A DNA stretch of 57,832 bases from positions 1 to 57,832 of the forward strand of contig CANQOI010000006.1 in the NCBI GenBank assembly GCA_947625435.1. Direction: 5' to 3'. The translations under genes were made by a program, and so were the position numbers. Below the pieces are notes generated by a model. The model worked only from the letters and a program-made list of their open reading frames with translations. It had not been told where the DNA came from and did no database searches. Below, in pieces: positions 9,220-19,129 of this stretch. Every line of letters begins with the position of its first letter. The stretch's first letter is position 1. Origin of the DNA: an uncultured Clostridia bacterium. Its GTDB lineage: Bacteria; Bacillota; Clostridia; UBA1212; UBA1255.

Positions 9220-11190
9220 TCACATAAAATCCAGCTCATCAAGATACAGATGACCGCAGTCCTGAATATGCTTTTTTCTTTCATCAAGGTCGTTTCCGAG
9301 GAGCATGTCAAAATAATATGCCGTGCTCTCGGCGTCGTCCGGCATGACTTTTATGAGCCGCCTCGAGGCGGGACTCATGGTAGTTTCCCTCATCATATCG
9401 GGCTGATTTTCACCCAGACCTTTTGAGCGCTGTATGGTGATCTTACCGCTTCCTTCTATCTTATCCAATATCTGAGCCTTCTCTTTATCGTCATATGCGA
9501 AATATGTCTTGTTTTTGCATGTGATCTCGTAAAGAGGCGTTTCGGCGATAAATACCTTGCCCTCCTGTATGAGAGTGGGCATGAGCCTGTATATCATGGC
9601 GAGCACGAGAGTTCTTATCTGGAAGCCGTCCACATCGGCATCCGTGCATATTATTATCTTGGCCCATTTGAGGTTCGCCATATCGAACATAGTAAGATCC
9701 TTGTGCTTTGTCTTGACCTCAACGCCGCAGCCCAGCACGCGCACAAGATCCACTATCACATCGCTTTCGAATATCTTGCTGTAATCTGCCTTAAGGCAGT
9801 TGAGTATCTTGCCCCTCAAAGGCATTATGGCCTGGAATTCACTGTCTCTTCCGAGCTTTACCGATCCGAGAGCCGAGTCGCCCTCAACTATATAGAGCTC
9901 TCTCTTGTCCGGATCCTTGCTCCTGCAGTCCACGTATTTCTTTACGCGGTTTACCATGTCTATATTTCCCTGGAGCTTTTTCTTTATATTTATGCGCTGC
10001 TTTTCTGCCGATTCGCGGCTCCTCTTATTTACGAGCACCTGATCTGCCAGCTTGTCGGCTTCAGTCCTGTTCTCAATAAAGTATATCTCAAGCTGCTGCC
10101 GTATGAATTCGGTCATGGCCTCCTGGATGAACTTATTGTTTATCGCCTTTTTCGTCTGATTCTCATAGCTCGTCATAGTCGAAAAGGAGTTTGTGACGAG
10201 TATGAGGCTGTCCTGTATATCCTGAAATGTTATTTTGGCTTCGTCCTTGTTGTATTTGTTCTGGGATTTAATATATTTATCTATTTCACTCACAAATGCG
10301 CTCCTCACGGCCTTGTCCGGTGAGCCGCCGTTTTCGAGGAAGCTCGAATTGTGATAATATTCGATAGCGTTGATCTCATTGTTAAAGCAGAATGCGACCT
10401 GTATCTTAAGCTTATATTCCGGCTTGTCCGCGCGGTCGCGTCCCTTGGTGGCCGTTTCGCAGAAATGCACATCCGTAAATTCCTTGCCGGCCGATATCTC
10501 CTTTATATAATCGGTTATGCCGTTTGCATACACAAATTCATATTTTTTGCCGGATTCCTCGTCGTAGAGCTTGAATTTGAGCCCCGCGTTCACAACGGCC
10601 TGCTTCTTGAGTATCGTCGTAAAAAATTCAAGCGGTATATTTATATCCGCGAATACCTCCAGATCGGGCTTCCATCTCTGTATCGTGCCCGTCTGTCTGA
10701 CGTCTGTTTTTTCTTTCTTAAGGCCGCCTTTGTTATATCCTTTTTCGAAATGCAGGTCGTATTTATAACCGTCCTTATACACGGTCACATCCATATATTC
10801 GGAGCTGTACTGCGTGGCGCAGCTTCCGAGTCCGTTGGTGCCCAGACTGTATTCGTAGTTCTCCGCATCATTGTTATTGTATTTACCGCCCGCATACAGC
10901 TCACAGTAAACGAGCTCCCAATTGTAGCGTTTTTCCTTCTCGTTGTAATCAAGCGGACAGCCTCTGCCGTAGTCGCGTATCTGTATCGAACGGTCTTTAT
11001 ATCTGGTGACCTCTATCACCTTTCCGTAGCCTTCTCTTGCCTCGTCTATGGAGTTTGCGAGTATCTCGATGAACGTATGCTCGCAGCCCTCGAGACCGTC
11101 AGATCCGAGTATGGCAGCGGGCCTCAGCCTGACTCTGTCAGGCCCCTTCAGTGCCGATATGCTCTCATTGCTGTATGCTTGTTTAGCCAT
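9220..11190 (-). CDS. parE: Type IIA topoisomerase subunit B (ParE-like)
   Basis: The 656-residue ATPase/TOPRIM subunit shows the GHKL site with Glu42 and Asn46 (FIEILANSIDEA), the lid motif TNGLGS, and the TOPRIM residues Glu436 (VEGDSALGS) and TDADVDG. PLRGKILN and SKGLGE complete the family pattern. It differs from standard GyrB at usually invariant positions: VEGDSAGGS is VEGDSALGS here, and DADVDGAHIR is DADVDGFQIR. It therefore belongs to the divergent clostridial topoisomerase clade. The start has GGAGGG six bases upstream. No good promoter is visible between it and the aldolase gene, only a perfect palindrome. Confidence 0.88.
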   Translation of the reverse strand: MAKQAYSNESISALKGPDRVRLRPAAILGSDGLEGCEHTFIEILANSIDEAREGYGKVIEVTRYKDRSIQIRDYGRGCPLDYNEKEKRYNWELVYCELYAGGKYNNNDAENYEYSLGTNGLGSCATQYSSEYMDVTVYKDGYKYDLHFEKGYNKGGLKKEKTDVRQTGTIQRWKPDLEVFADINIPLEFFTTILKKQAVVNAGLKFKLYDEESGKKYEFVYANGITDYIKEISAGKEFTDVHFCETATKGRDRADKPEYKLKIQVAFCFNNEINAIEYYHNSSFLENGGSPDKAVRSAFVSEIDKYIKSQNKYNKDEAKITFQDIQDSLILVTNSFSTMTSYENQTKKAINNKFIQEAMTEFIRQQLEIYFIENRTEADKLADQVLVNKRSRESAEKQRINIKKKLQGNIDMVNRVKKYVDCRSKDPDKRELYIVEGDSALGSVKLGRDSEFQAIMPLRGKILNCLKADYSKIFESDVIVDLVRVLGCGVEVKTKHKDLTMFDMANLKWAKIIICTDADVDGFQIRTLVLAMIYRLMPTLIQEGKVFIAETPLYEITCKNKTYFAYDDKEKAQILDKIEGSGKITIQRSKGLGENQPDMMRETTMSPASRRLIKVMPDDAESTAYYFDMLLGNDLDERKKHIQDCGHLYLDELDFM

Positions 11191-11223
11191 TTTCCCTCCG
11201 GTAAAATATACCTTATTCCGCAG

Positions 11224-11256
11224 TACCGCGCCTGTATTGCGAGTACAGGCGCGGTA
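11224..11256. repeat. Perfect 13-bp inverted repeat between aldolase and parE
   Basis: The arms TACCGCGCCTGTA and TACAGGCGCGGTA are exact complements around a 7-base loop, giving a very stable hairpin on either strand. It lies between the aldolase stop (11277) and the parE RBS. No T-run follows on either strand, so it is not an ordinary intrinsic terminator. An mRNA 3'-end stabiliser or a processing site is a reasonable inference. Confidence 0.8.
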
Positions 11257-11276
11257 TGAAAGATCCGTGTGATATG

Positions 11277-13247
11277 TCAGTTCAGCATTATCTGCCCGCC
11301 GGTAACGGGTATAGACTGTCCCGTTTCATATTCCTGCTCCACGATATAGAATATGGCCCTTGCCACATCTATGATCTCGCAGCCGCGGTGCATGGGCACC
11401 TTGTTCTCGTAGAACGCGCGCACATCGGCAACGCTCTTTGCTCCCGGCACCTTCCCGGCTTTAAAGTACTGCACGAAAAGTCCCTTCTCGGGGTCCGACC
11501 ACAGCGGGCCGTTGAGGAGATTTCCGGGACATATGGCATTCACCTTGATATTATACGGAACAAGCTCGAGAGCGAAGCTCTGAGTGAGTCCTACGCCGCC
11601 GAATTTACTTCCGGCATATGCGAAGTTTTTATTGCTTCCTTCAAGTCCGGACTTTGAGTTTATTTGGATGATATCCATCTTGTAGTCCGGTGCGAAACGG
11701 TTCTGTATCTTCATTATGCGCGAAGCAAATTTAGAGCATATATAATATGCCGTATAGTTTATCTTTGTCACGAGTTCGAACTTGGGCACCGTCATTTCTT
11801 CGAGGGATCCCGCTATGGCTATTCCCGCGTTGTTCACGAATATGTCAAGTCCTCCGTAAGCGAGTACCGTCGAATAGACCATATCCTTTACGAAGTCCTC
11901 GTTCCCCACGTCGGCTTTGCAGGCGATAGTCCTGTTTGCGCCGTATTTTTCATTCATGGCATCGCTGTTTGCCTTTGCAAGCTCATAATTAAGGTCCGCT
12001 ATCACCACATTTGCTCCCTGCTTGAGCATCTCATCGGCTATTCCCTGACCGAAGCCCTGAGCGCTTCCCGTAACTATGGATATCTTTTCATTGAGACGGA
12101 GCGAAGCGCCTCCCGCAAGGCTTACCTTAGAACGGTACGATTCAACCTCCCAGTTGCATATGAAGTCTATCATGTACTGTGTCATGAAGAGCGGTCCTCC
12201 GAACGCTTCCGAATAAACGCCTATCTTACATGCGTCGAGGAATACCTCCGCGCATATATCGGCGTTCTTCTTGCTCGTACCCCATGCAAAGAATCCGAGT
12301 CCCTGAACCGCCACTATCTTAGGAGCGAATCCGTTCTTGTTCTTATATTCTTCTATACCCTTTGAAATGAGCTCGTACTGCGCATCCATGTCATCTGAAG
12401 ATGCCACATAAAGCGGATAAGGCTTGCAGTATACTATGTGATCGGGTGAATAAGCGGACGATACCGGATAAAATGATTTCTCATCCTTCAAGAAGTTCAT
12501 TACTTCCTTATTCGTGCGGAATGTGACTATCGACGTATCTCCGTCCTTAAGGAGCATTCTCACGGCAGGAGCTATGAGAGCTGCTTTATCCTTGTCATAT
12601 TCCACAGGGCTGAAATCCGGCTTTCTTGTTATCCTCTCATCAAGCTTGCCGAATACATATTTTGTCTTTCTGTTTATGTCTCTTTCGCTGTTGCCCGCTA
12701 TGAACACGCCGTGATTCTGAAGGAGTATTATGTCGGCGTCTTTTCCGGTCGCGGCCTTATACTTGTCCATCTCTTCTTTAAGCTTCGATGCGAGCACATA
12801 CCCCGGTTCTATGATATCTATCCATATGACATCGTCGCCGAACAGCTCCTTGGCAATTTTCTTGCCTTCGGCGCCGCATGTGAGACCGTTCAGCTTAGAA
12901 GGATGCGTATGCACTATGTATTTGTAGTTGATAAGGTTATGAAGAAGCGTTTCAACGCTCGGGCGCTTGGAAAGCTCAGTCTTTTCTCTTGCGTCCATCA
13001 TATCCTCAAGCACCTGTGCCTCTCTCTCGGCGGCATTCTCCGAATACTGTTTGTTGAACATTGCAGAGAGCTTCTTACGGTTCATCTTAACGAAGCCGCT
13101 CTCCGTAATATTGGCAAGCGTAGTTCCCGAGCCTTTGATATAAAGGAATCTGGCGTCCTTGAAAGATGTATTCCCGCCACCTGCGAGAACAAAATCAGGA
13201 TTCGCGCCGTACTTGTTTGAAATCTCAGTAATTTTTGTCAACGACAT
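11277..13247 (-). CDS. Bifunctional class II aldolase / short-chain dehydrogenase
   Basis: This 656-residue fusion begins with a class II (Zn) aldolase domain (about 1-230), with AGGGNTSFK and the metal motif HTHP (His113, His115). After a linker comes a Rossmann short-chain dehydrogenase (about 395-656), with VTGSAQGFGQG, NNAG and the catalytic YxxxK in YAGSKFGG. The architecture is that of the rhamnulose-1-phosphate aldolase/lactaldehyde dehydrogenase family (RhaEW, YuxG), which would split L-rhamnulose-1-P to DHAP and lactaldehyde and then oxidise the aldehyde. No rhamnose isomerase or kinase is in the window, so the substrate is inferred. It has its own promoter and an AGGAGG site. Confidence 0.88.
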   Translation of the reverse strand: MSLTKITEISNKYGANPDFVLAGGGNTSFKDARFLYIKGSGTTLANITESGFVKMNRKKLSAMFNKQYSENAAEREAQVLEDMMDAREKTELSKRPSVETLLHNLINYKYIVHTHPSKLNGLTCGAEGKKIAKELFGDDVIWIDIIEPGYVLASKLKEEMDKYKAATGKDADIILLQNHGVFIAGNSERDINRKTKYVFGKLDERITRKPDFSPVEYDKDKAALIAPAVRMLLKDGDTSIVTFRTNKEVMNFLKDEKSFYPVSSAYSPDHIVYCKPYPLYVASSDDMDAQYELISKGIEEYKNKNGFAPKIVAVQGLGFFAWGTSKKNADICAEVFLDACKIGVYSEAFGGPLFMTQYMIDFICNWEVESYRSKVSLAGGASLRLNEKISIVTGSAQGFGQGIADEMLKQGANVVIADLNYELAKANSDAMNEKYGANRTIACKADVGNEDFVKDMVYSTVLAYGGLDIFVNNAGIAIAGSLEEMTVPKFELVTKINYTAYYICSKFASRIMKIQNRFAPDYKMDIIQINSKSGLEGSNKNFAYAGSKFGGVGLTQSFALELVPYNIKVNAICPGNLLNGPLWSDPEKGLFVQYFKAGKVPGAKSVADVRAFYENKVPMHRGCEIIDVARAIFYIVEQEYETGQSIPVTGGQIMLN

Positions 13248-13285
13248 ACAAAAAGCCTCCTGAAAAATAATTTTCCAACTGATTA

Positions 13286-13314
13286 AGTATATATCTCCTA
13301 TAAAATTTTGTCAA
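13286..13314 (-). promoter_or_regulatory. Sigma-A promoter of the aldolase/dehydrogenase gene
   Basis: There is a -35 TTGACA (13309-13314), a 17-base spacer and a -10 TATACT (13286-13291) on the minus strand. The -35 box lies within 12 bases of the hisIE stop codon, and no terminator separates the his operon from this gene, so read-through from his is possible. Confidence 0.85.
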
Positions 13315-13320
13315 TTACGG

Positions 13321-13977
13321 CTATACCATCTTTTCCTGCTTTATTTTCTTGTCTATGACGTGCCTTGAGGCCAGCTCGGCGCGTATGTCGTTTATATCTA
13401 TTCCCATCTCCGTCATGAGCACCATTACATGGTATGTAAGGTCGGCGATCTCGTATATTGTTTCCGCTCTGTCTCCCGCCTTGCCGGCTATTATGACCTC
13501 AGTGCATTCCTCGCCCACCTTTTTGAGTATCTTATCAATACCCTTTTCAAAAAGATATGTTGTATAAGAGCCTTCCTTTTTCTCCGTTTTCCTTCCCTTT
13601 ATGAGCTTCATGAGCGCTTCGGGCGTAAACTCTGAAAGAGTGTCGCTCTCCGCCAGTATATTATGGAAGCACGATTCCTCTCCCGTATGGCACGCGGGCC
13701 CGTCATTCCGGACAACGACCTGAAGAGCGTCCAAGTCGCAGTCGGCGGTGATACGCACTATGTGCTGTCTGTTGCCTGATGTCTCGCCCTTTCTCCAAAG
13801 AGTCTTTCTTGAGCGCGACCAAAAGCACGTCATTTCTTCTCTGAGGCTTATTTCAAGGCTCTCTCTGTTCATGTAAGCGAGCATGAGGAGCTCATTCGTG
13901 TCTGCCTTCGTGACAACGGCGGGTATAAGGCCGTTTTCGTCAAATTTAAGCTTTGTTATGTCAAATTCACAATTCAT
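13321..13977 (-). CDS. hisIE: Phosphoribosyl-AMP cyclohydrolase / phosphoribosyl-ATP diphosphatase
   Basis: A 218-residue fusion of HisI (about 1-115) and HisE (about 125-212), catalysing the second and third steps of histidine synthesis. HisI carries the metal motifs DCDLDAL and the Cys pair in [10 protein letters not shown], with GETSGN upstream. HisE shows [14 protein letters not shown] and the helical DLTYH segment. It is the last his gene, 12 bases behind hisF. Both domains look complete. Confidence 0.97.
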   Translation of the reverse strand: MNCEFDITKLKFDENGLIPAVVTKADTNELLMLAYMNRESLEISLREEMTCFWSRSRKTLWRKGETSGNRQHIVRITADCDLDALQVVVRNDGPACHTGEESCFHNILAESDTLSEFTPEALMKLIKGRKTEKKEGSYTTYLFEKGIDKILKKVGEECTEVIIAGKAGDRAETIYEIADLTYHVMVLMTEMGIDINDIRAELASRHVIDKKIKQEKMV

Positions 13978-13989
13978 ATCGAACCACCC

Positions 13990-14757
13990 TTATTTTTTAT
14001 CTATCCTCACATTTATTCCCGATGCCGAAAGGAGCATCTTAAGCTCGTTTATCTTTATTTCACCGAAATGGAAAACGGACGCCGCGAGCCCCGCGTCAAC
14101 ATCCGGCAGTTCTTTAAACAGTCTCACAAAATCCTCCGCGCATCCCGCGCCGCCGGACGCTATGACAGGCACGTTTACGGCGCCGCACACTCTTTCAAGG
14201 AGCTCTGTATCAAACCCGCCCTTTACGCCGTCCGTATCCATGCTGTTCACGACGACCTCGCCGGCTCCCATAGAAACGCAGCGCTTTATCCATTCAACGG
14301 CCTCCATGCCCGTATTTTCCCTGCCGCCTTTTGAGAACACCGTGAATGTGCCGTTTACTCTCCTGACATCCGCTGAAATGACTACGCACTGGCTCCCGTA
14401 TTTACCCGCCGCTTCCGAAATGAGCCGCGGATTCCTTATCGCCCCCGAATTGACGGACACCTTGTCGGCGCCGCATTTAAGCACGGTATCAAAATCCGAA
14501 AGTGTGTTGATGCCCCCTCCCACTGTGAGAGGTATGAATATCTTACTCGCGGCTTCTTTTAAAATATCCGTAAAAATGCTCCTGCCTTCGGCGGATGCAG
14601 TTATGTCGTAAAATACTATCTCATCCGCTCCGCTCCTGCCGTAGTACTCGGCAAGCTCTACCGGAGAATCCACATCCTTAAGGCCGGCAAAATTCACTCC
14701 CTTTACAACTCTTCCGTTTCTTACATCGAGACACGGTATGATGCGTTTTGTTATCAT
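13990..14757 (-). CDS. hisF: Imidazole glycerol phosphate synthase subunit HisF
   Basis: This 255-residue (beta/alpha)8 cyclase has its two catalytic aspartates in PCLDV and SMDTDGVKGG. It makes imidazole glycerol phosphate and AICAR from PRFAR, using ammonia delivered by HisH. The start overlaps the hisA stop by four bases (ATGA), suggesting translational coupling. The length is normal. Confidence 0.98.
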   Translation of the reverse strand: MITKRIIPCLDVRNGRVVKGVNFAGLKDVDSPVELAEYYGRSGADEIVFYDITASAEGRSIFTDILKEAASKIFIPLTVGGGINTLSDFDTVLKCGADKVSVNSGAIRNPRLISEAAGKYGSQCVVISADVRRVNGTFTVFSKGGRENTGMEAVEWIKRCVSMGAGEVVVNSMDTDGVKGGFDTELLERVCGAVNVPVIASGGAGCAEDFVRLFKELPDVDAGLAASVFHFGEIKINELKMLLSASGINVRIDKK

Positions 14758-15485
14758 TGTACGCTCCTCATCGTTTTTGCGGCATCAAGCGCTTCCTTCA
14801 GATCGACGGCGCCCGTATAAAGTGCTTTTCCGAGTATGGCTCCGTATATGCCGAGCCTTGACAACGCTCTGATATCTTCCTCCGAGGAGATACCGCCCGA
14901 TGCCACGATATTCATATCAAGCTTTCTGCTGAGCTCCGCGTAAAGCTCCCTGTTCGTTCCCCGCATGGCTCCGTCTCTGCTTATATCGGTGCATATAAGT
15001 GTCTTTATGCCTGTTCTCTGCATTTCTTCAGCAAATTTGTACAGACCGGTATCGGATGTCTCCGTCCAGCCCGAGTGGGCTATCATGCCGTTTCTTATAT
15101 CCGCCCCCGCGGCGACCGCGTCTTTATATCTCTCTGCGGCGCGCCGTGTAAAATCAGGGTCTTTAAGCGCCGCCGTACCGAGTATGACTCTCGATACGCC
15201 CGCGGAGATACATTCCTCTATAACGCTTTCGGAGCGTATTCCGCCTCCGAGCTCGGCCCTGAGCCCGCTTGTTTTTATTATCTTTTCTACTGTTCTGAGG
15301 TTTATAGGTCTTCCGGCCTTTGCTCCCTCAAGATCGACGATGTGCAGATATTCTGCGCCGGCTTCTTTAAAGCGTGCAGCTGTTTCCCACGGCGCGTCCG
15401 AATAGACGGTCATCTTAGAGTAATCTCCCTGATAAAGCCTTACGGCTTTGCCCTCATACAGATCTATCGCAGGTAAAATTATCAT
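14754..15485 (-). CDS. hisA: ProFAR isomerase
   Basis: HisA is a 243-residue (beta/alpha)8 isomerase with catalytic Asp in PAIDLYEG and in CTDISRDGAM. The start was set at ATG 15485, where GGAAAGGA lies just upstream. The longer open frame to 15584 would run back into hisH and adds residues foreign to the family. It lies 19 bases after hisH and overlaps hisF by four. Confidence 0.97.
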   Translation of the reverse strand: MIILPAIDLYEGKAVRLYQGDYSKMTVYSDAPWETAARFKEAGAEYLHIVDLEGAKAGRPINLRTVEKIIKTSGLRAELGGGIRSESVIEECISAGVSRVILGTAALKDPDFTRRAAERYKDAVAAGADIRNGMIAHSGWTETSDTGLYKFAEEMQRTGIKTLICTDISRDGAMRGTNRELYAELSRKLDMNIVASGGISSEEDIRALSRLGIYGAILGKALYTGAVDLKEALDAAKTMRSVQ

Positions 15486-15504
15486 TGCTTTCCTTTCCCG
15501 TATT

Positions 15505-16113
15505 TCATATCTCACAGAACGCGCGCAGTATGTCAAGTCCCGTTTCCCCGCTCTTTTCAGGATGATACTGCGTTCCGTATACATTCTTACTTTCGGAAGA
15601 AGCGGTTATGAGAGCGCCGTATTCGGTATATGCCGACACATAGCACTCGTCGCAACTTGCGTAAAATGAATGTACAAAATATACGTGTTCTCCGTTGTTT
15701 ACGTACTTATATATGGCGCTTTTCGGTCTTTTTTCATTGAAAATGAGCGCGTTCCAGCCTATGTGCGGTATCTTGAGCCCGGTATCCGGAATGCCGACTA
15801 CATTTCCCGGTATGAATGAAAGTCCTTCATGCTCTCCTCCCTCGCTGCTTTTATCGAAAAGCATCTGCATGCCGAGGCATATGCCGAGTATCGGTTTGCC
15901 TTCCGACGCCTCCCTGCGGAGCACCGGGCACAGGCCTGTTTTTATGAGCGACGCAGCCGCGTCACCGAATGCGCCTACGCCGGGAAGTATCAGCCTATCC
16001 GCTCTTGATATCACGCAAGGGTCGCTCGTTATCTCATTTTGCACGCCTATGTACCTGAGCGATGAGCTGAGTGAAAAAAGATTGCCCGCGCCGTAATCTA
16101 TTATGGCGAGCAT
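15505..16113 (-). CDS. hisH: Imidazole glycerol phosphate synthase glutaminase HisH
   Basis: A 202-residue class I glutamine amidotransferase. The triad is visible: Cys79 in GICLGMQ, and His184 and Glu186 in YHPEKS. The oxyanion strand PGVGAFGDA is present. It hydrolyses glutamine and channels ammonia to HisF. One base separates it from hisB; hisA follows after 19 bases. Confidence 0.97.
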   Translation of the reverse strand: MLAIIDYGAGNLFSLSSSLRYIGVQNEITSDPCVISRADRLILPGVGAFGDAAASLIKTGLCPVLRREASEGKPILGICLGMQMLFDKSSEGGEHEGLSFIPGNVVGIPDTGLKIPHIGWNALIFNEKRPKSAIYKYVNNGEHVYFVHSFYASCDECYVSAYTEYGALITASSESKNVYGTQYHPEKSGETGLDILRAFCEI

Positions 16114-16114
16114 T

Positions 16115-16714
16115 TTACAGTACCCCCTTGGTGGAAGGCACGCCGCCGCCCGAAACGTCTTTGGACAGTGCCTCTCTCAATATACGCGCGGACGCCTTGA
16201 AGATGCCCTCCAATATGTGATGCGCGTTCGTTCCGGAAAGCTTTTTTATGTGGAGCGTGATCGGGAAATTTCTGACAAAAGCATTGAGGAATTCCTCCGC
16301 AAGCTCTGTGTCGAAGCTCCCGACCTTGTACGGAAGCGCTCCCGCATCATACGAGACATACGATCTTCCGGAAATGTCGACCGCCGCAAGTATGAGTGCT
16401 TCATCCATGGGAAGTAATATATCGGCGTAGCGTTTTATGCCGCGCTTATCTCCCGCAGCCTCCGAGAAAGCCTTTCCCATACATATGCCTATATCCTCGG
16501 CGCTGTGATGAAAATCCACATCCGTATCACCGGCGCAGCAAACCGATATGTCAAAGCTCCCGTGTGCGGCAAAGAGCGTGAGCATGTGGTCAAAAAAACC
16601 GCTGCCTGTTTTTATGTCGTATTTTCCCGAGCCGTCTATGTTGAGGCTGAGCTTTATATCCGTTTCCGCCGTTTTTCTTTCTATAACGCTTTTTCTCTCA
16701 TTCATTTCACTCAT
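16115..16714 (-). CDS. hisB: Imidazoleglycerol-phosphate dehydratase
   Basis: The 199-residue monofunctional HisB has the Mn-binding motifs FFDHML, DFHHSAEDIGI and NAHHILEGIFK. There is no fused phosphatase domain, so histidinol-phosphate phosphatase must be encoded elsewhere. The start at 16714 has AAAGGA eight bases upstream. It lies 13 bases after hisC. Confidence 0.97.
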   Translation of the reverse strand: MSEMNERKSVIERKTAETDIKLSLNIDGSGKYDIKTGSGFFDHMLTLFAAHGSFDISVCCAGDTDVDFHHSAEDIGICMGKAFSEAAGDKRGIKRYADILLPMDEALILAAVDISGRSYVSYDAGALPYKVGSFDTELAEEFLNAFVRNFPITLHIKKLSGTNAHHILEGIFKASARILREALSKDVSGGGVPSTKGVL

Positions 16715-16727
16715 ATATACTGTCCTT

Positions 16728-17813
16728 TCACTCTGCGCCGAGCCTTATATCATGAAGCGCCTCCGTCAACGCGTCCATCTGCCCGTCTGTCCCCACTGTG
16801 ATCCTCACATAATCCTTTATCCTATCCTTTGTAAAATGTCTTACGAGTATGCCGCGCTCCTTGAGCGCTCTGTAAATGTCTTCGCCGCTCACTCCCGGAC
16901 ATTTTACAAATATGAAATTGCTCTTTGAATCTGTGAGCTCGAACCCGTCCGATATGAGCTCCTTCTTTATGCGTTCACGGGTGGCTGCTATCCTGCGGCA
17001 GTTCGATACGTAATATGCGCTGTCCTTCATGGCAGCCGCTCCCGCGATCGCGGTAAGGCGGTCTATGCTGTACGGGTTCGTAGAATACTTTATCTTGTTG
17101 AGATCGTCTATGAGCTCTTTGTCGGCCACGGCGAAGCCGAGTCTGGCTCCCGCCATGGAGCGTGATTTCGAATATGTCATAGCGGTTATGAGATTTTTAT
17201 ATTTTTCTGTCAGATACATGCAGCTGTCCGCTCCGAAATCCACATATGCTTCGTCTATAAGGACCGTATTGTCCGGATTGGAGGCACATATATCCTCTAT
17301 GTCCGATACGCTTATGCAGAGTCCGGTGGGCGCGTTGGGATTGGCTATCACCGTATTTTTATGCGTCGATATATAGTCTGCCGCACTCACCGTAAGATCG
17401 GCATTCAGCGGTATTTCCGTATACTCTGCGCCGTAAAGCTCACTGTATACCTTGTAAAATCCGTATGTTATATCGGGAAACAGAACTCCCCCGTTTGCCC
17501 CCGCGAATGCCATGAAGTAAAATGAAAGTATATCATCCGATCCGTTTGATACAAATATGTTTTCAGGCTTTATGTCACGCCCGCAGAATGATGAGCAGTA
17601 GGAGGCTATCTCGCTTCTCAATACTCTGCATTCCGGGTCGGGATAGAGATTCAGATTCAGTATTTCCGCCTCCGTGATCGCCCTGAAAACTCCTTCCGAG
17701 GGCGGGAAGGGAGATTCGTTTGTGTTAAGTTTGATATATTTTCTGTCCTGAGGCTGCTCACCCGGCGTATATGCCGTCAGCTCCGAATATCTTGCCTGCA
17801 TGAATCTGCTCAT
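16728..17813 (-). CDS. hisC: Histidinol-phosphate aminotransferase
   Basis: This 361-residue fold-type I PLP aminotransferase has its Schiff-base lysine in TYSKSRSMAGAR and the substrate motif LNTNESPFPPS. It converts imidazole acetol-phosphate to histidinol-phosphate. Its start overlaps the hisD stop by four bases. Other aminotransferase roles are possible for the fold, but the operon position fixes the call. Confidence 0.97.
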   Translation of the reverse strand: MSRFMQARYSELTAYTPGEQPQDRKYIKLNTNESPFPPSEGVFRAITEAEILNLNLYPDPECRVLRSEIASYCSSFCGRDIKPENIFVSNGSDDILSFYFMAFAGANGGVLFPDITYGFYKVYSELYGAEYTEIPLNADLTVSAADYISTHKNTVIANPNAPTGLCISVSDIEDICASNPDNTVLIDEAYVDFGADSCMYLTEKYKNLITAMTYSKSRSMAGARLGFAVADKELIDDLNKIKYSTNPYSIDRLTAIAGAAAMKDSAYYVSNCRRIAATRERIKKELISDGFELTDSKSNFIFVKCPGVSGEDIYRALKERGILVRHFTKDRIKDYVRITVGTDGQMDALTEALHDIRLGAE

Positions 17814-19126
17814 TGCGCACCTCTTTTTTTAAGCAGATCGGCGCGCCTCTTCGTGACTGAAAGCGCGTGCGCGTCGAGTCCCTCCGCTCTTGCTATCGTT
17901 TCAATGTCGCCCGATGCCTTTATGAGAGCATCCTCGGTATAATAAGTATACGCGGATTTTTTTACAAAGTCTTCAACTGAAAGCGGACTTGAAAATCTTG
18001 CCGTGCCGCTCGTGGGGAGCGTGTGATTCGGTCCCGCATAATAATCTCCCACGGCAGTGGGCGTATTCCTTCCCAGGAAAACGGATCCCGCATTTTTTAT
18101 GAGAGGCAGATAATCAAACGGGTTGTGATCCGGCATATCGGCACAGAGTTCGAGGTGCTCGGGCGCGATCTCGTTTGACAGATCGATCGCTTCGCATATA
18201 TTTTCCGTTATTATCATTATGCCGTTTTCTTCGAGGGACGCTCCGGCTATTTCTGCACGCGGTATGCTGCTCAGAAGTCTGTCCGTTTCATTCTGCACTG
18301 CGTCGGCAAAGGACTCGCTGTCCGTTATGAGTATCGAGGACGCCATCCTGTCGTGCTCAGCCTGTGCGAGCATATCGAGCGCTATGTGCGTGGGGGAATT
18401 TTTGCCGCAGGCTATTATGACTACTTCGCTGGGGCCCGCCGTCATATCTATATCGACTATGCCCCGCACCTGATTCTTTGCTTCGGCCACATACGCATTG
18501 CCCGGTCCGGTGATCTTATGCGCTCTCGGTATCGTTTCTGTCCCGTACGCCAGAGCCGCTATCGCCTGGGCTCCGCCTGCCTTAACGATGTGATCCGCTC
18601 CCGCCGTTTTGGCGGCGGCGAGTATTTCACACGGAATGTTGCCGTCTCTGTCGGGAGGCGTTGTTATCATTATATTTTTTACGCCCGCTATCTTGGCAGG
18701 TATACAGTTCATGAGCACCGTTGAAGGATACCTTGCGGTGCCTCCGGGCACATATATGCCCACCGTTTCGAGAGGTATCACTCTCTGTCCGGTCACTATG
18801 CCGTCCGAGCTTATCATATAACCCGTCTGAACCTGTTTTTCGTGAAATTCCTTTATATTTGCGGCGGCTCTTTCAAGCGCTTCCGTAAGCCTTTTGTCGG
18901 CATTTTGTGCGCCTTTTTCTATTTCTTCCCTGTCTATTATAAGAGAGCCGCATACGTCCGCCCCGTCAAATTTCTTTGTGTAATCTGTCAGGGCTTCATC
19001 TCCGTGTCTTCTGACATTTTCTATTATCTCGCGCACGGCGTCGCTTATCACTTTTTTTTCAGGCTGAGGCTGTATTATATCTTCGCGTTTCAGGCGTCTG
19101 CCTTTTGCATATATCTTTTTTATCAT
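17810..19126 (-). CDS. hisD: Histidinol dehydrogenase
   Basis: HisD of 438 residues carries the family signature around GPSEVVIIA and the catalytic region APEHLEL with its Glu-His pair. It oxidises histidinol to histidine with two NAD, using Zn. It follows hisG by three bases and overlaps hisC by four. The length is typical. Confidence 0.98.
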   Translation of the reverse strand: MIKKIYAKGRRLKREDIIQPQPEKKVISDAVREIIENVRRHGDEALTDYTKKFDGADVCGSLIIDREEIEKGAQNADKRLTEALERAAANIKEFHEKQVQTGYMISSDGIVTGQRVIPLETVGIYVPGGTARYPSTVLMNCIPAKIAGVKNIMITTPPDRDGNIPCEILAAAKTAGADHIVKAGGAQAIAALAYGTETIPRAHKITGPGNAYVAEAKNQVRGIVDIDMTAGPSEVVIIACGKNSPTHIALDMLAQAEHDRMASSILITDSESFADAVQNETDRLLSSIPRAEIAGASLEENGIMIITENICEAIDLSNEIAPEHLELCADMPDHNPFDYLPLIKNAGSVFLGRNTPTAVGDYYAGPNHTLPTSGTARFSSPLSVEDFVKKSAYTYYTEDALIKASGDIETIARAEGLDAHALSVTKRRADLLKKRGAQ

Positions 19127-19129
19127 TTT

